A stretch of DNA of 13,376 bases from Calditrichia bacterium. Its GTDB lineage: Bacteria > Calditrichota > Calditrichia > RBG-13-44-9 > J042. This document shows positions 12,788 to 13,376 of this stretch, one piece after another (the first letter of the stretch is position 1; every line of letters starts with the position of its first letter). Below the pieces are notes generated by a model, which did no database searches, was not told where the DNA came from, and saw only the letters and a list, made by a program, of their open reading frames with translations. The position numbers and the translations under genes are program-made. The stretch covers positions 1 to 13,376 of the forward strand of contig JAUIFT010000021.1 in assembly GCA_030430345.1 (NCBI GenBank), given 5' to 3'.

Positions 12788-13376
12788 CCTTATTTCTCCA
12801 TGCTGTTCTCGGGAATCGTTGGAGGAATCGCGTAAATTTACGCAAAAACAATATCTGTATTCGATTTTGAAATTGATCTTCCGCGCAGAAGAATATACTC
12901 AGCCGGCCGGGATATTCCAAATAGGCCACTTTGTATGCATTCCTGGAAAATCCACTATGTTCTTTGAAAGTTTTTTGTCTGCATCTGTTTTGCAGTAGCG
13001 GTGTTTTTAGCGGCAAACTCCCTGAAATTTTTAGAAGCATTGTAAATACTGGTCTTGGTAAGCTGTAGCAGTGCCGGCATTATTTGTAATCTTTAGCGAG
13101 GGTCGATAATGACTTTCGTGGAATTATTCAATTTATTTAGATGAATTACAAATTTATAATGATAAAAATTCCAGGTTTTATTAATTCTTTTGCAAAAAGA
13201 GGAAAATGGGGTTACATTTAAAACCTAAAATTTTATATGGTAAGTGAAAGCAAAATGATGAGCGATTTATTACTGAGCGAATGCATTTGAAAAGTTTGTA
13301 AATCGTTAAAAATATTAAAAATGGCTCACCTTATTTTTCATACCTCTATAACCAGTTATTTCCTTTCTTATTTCAT
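12788..13376. other. AT-rich region without a convincing gene
   Basis: The 589 bases right of plsX contain only poor reading frames. One of 87 codons on the - strand (13040 to 12777) has no Shine-Dalgarno, runs 11 bases into plsX and resembles nothing. Part of the region must be the plsX leader and promoter. No tRNA, terminator or clear promoter was recognised, and base composition becomes markedly AT-rich beyond about 13100. Confidence 0.6.
12830..12843. promoter_or_regulatory. Perfect 14-base palindrome upstream of plsX, possible operator
   Basis: GCGTAAATTTACGC is fully self-complementary and lies 42 bases upstream of the plsX start codon on the - strand, where a repressor could overlap the promoter or 5' leader. 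It does not match the FapR site (core near TTAGTACCTG...TACTAA) or the E. coli FadR site. The regulator is unknown. Confidence 0.45.

Noticed and set aside
12777..13040. 87-codon frame on the - strand upstream of plsX
   Set aside because: It has no Shine-Dalgarno, overlaps plsX, and its composition does not look like a protein; probably leader DNA open by chance.
13348..13359. ATAAC-CA-GTTAT palindrome near the right edge
   Set aside because: Short, AT-rich and with no gene visible beside it; could be chance, and the context lies outside the window.

Overview
The window (13,376 bases, moderate GC) looks like chromosomal DNA from a Gram-negative-type, non-proteobacterial organism. Four things point that way: an LPS-core-type glycosyltransferase; an exported LolA-like protein; an exported repeat protein of the LA_2272 surface-repeat type; and an 801-residue MacB/FtsX-type permease with no ATPase beside it. 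The last two are typical of the Bacteroidota/Calditrichota/Ignavibacteria (FCB) side of the tree. This placement is inference from gene style only. No rRNA, tRNA, CRISPR array, insertion sequence or prophage gene was seen.

Layout. The left third is on the + strand: the 3' part of a WaaE/KdtX-like glycosyltransferase (1-498), then a MarR regulator (578-1015), a ring-cleaving VOC dioxygenase (1138-2097) and an alpha/beta-hydrolase (2137-2802). These last three resemble the Bacillus MhqR/MhqO/MhqD quinone-detoxification set. The same 13-base operator core precedes both the regulator and the dioxygenase, and the first copy abuts a near-perfect sigma70-type promoter. Next is a degenerate receiver-domain protein (3079-4317) whose phospho-acceptor Asp is Glu. 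A 35-codon upstream reading frame with a strong Shine-Dalgarno overlaps its start.

From 4403 rightwards everything is on the - strand, converging on 4317/4403. In the direction of transcription the order is: plsX (12787 to 11744); a Cys-less Mrp/ApbC ATPase (11557 to 10478); fdhD (10352 to 9507); the ABC permease (9319 to 6914); a surface protein with nine consecutive exact-length 16-residue repeats (6835 to 5810); an 82-residue tail-anchored membrane protein (5594 to 5346); and an exported LolA-like protein (5191 to 4403). The last 590 bases (12788-13376) are AT-rich and without a convincing gene, but carry a perfect 14-base palindrome just upstream of plsX.

The most unusual structure lies between genes. 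Almost every gene or operon 3' end is followed within 0-55 bases by a hairpin or imperfect palindrome. Only two have a clear U-tract. Several are built from short repeated words: TAGYGGCAGT twice, with a compensatory base-pair change between the copies; AAATGGGCAAAT twice; and a run of GTTCNNA-type heptamers with reverse-oriented heptamers opposite. They look like a dispersed family of intergenic structural repeats placed at transcript ends.
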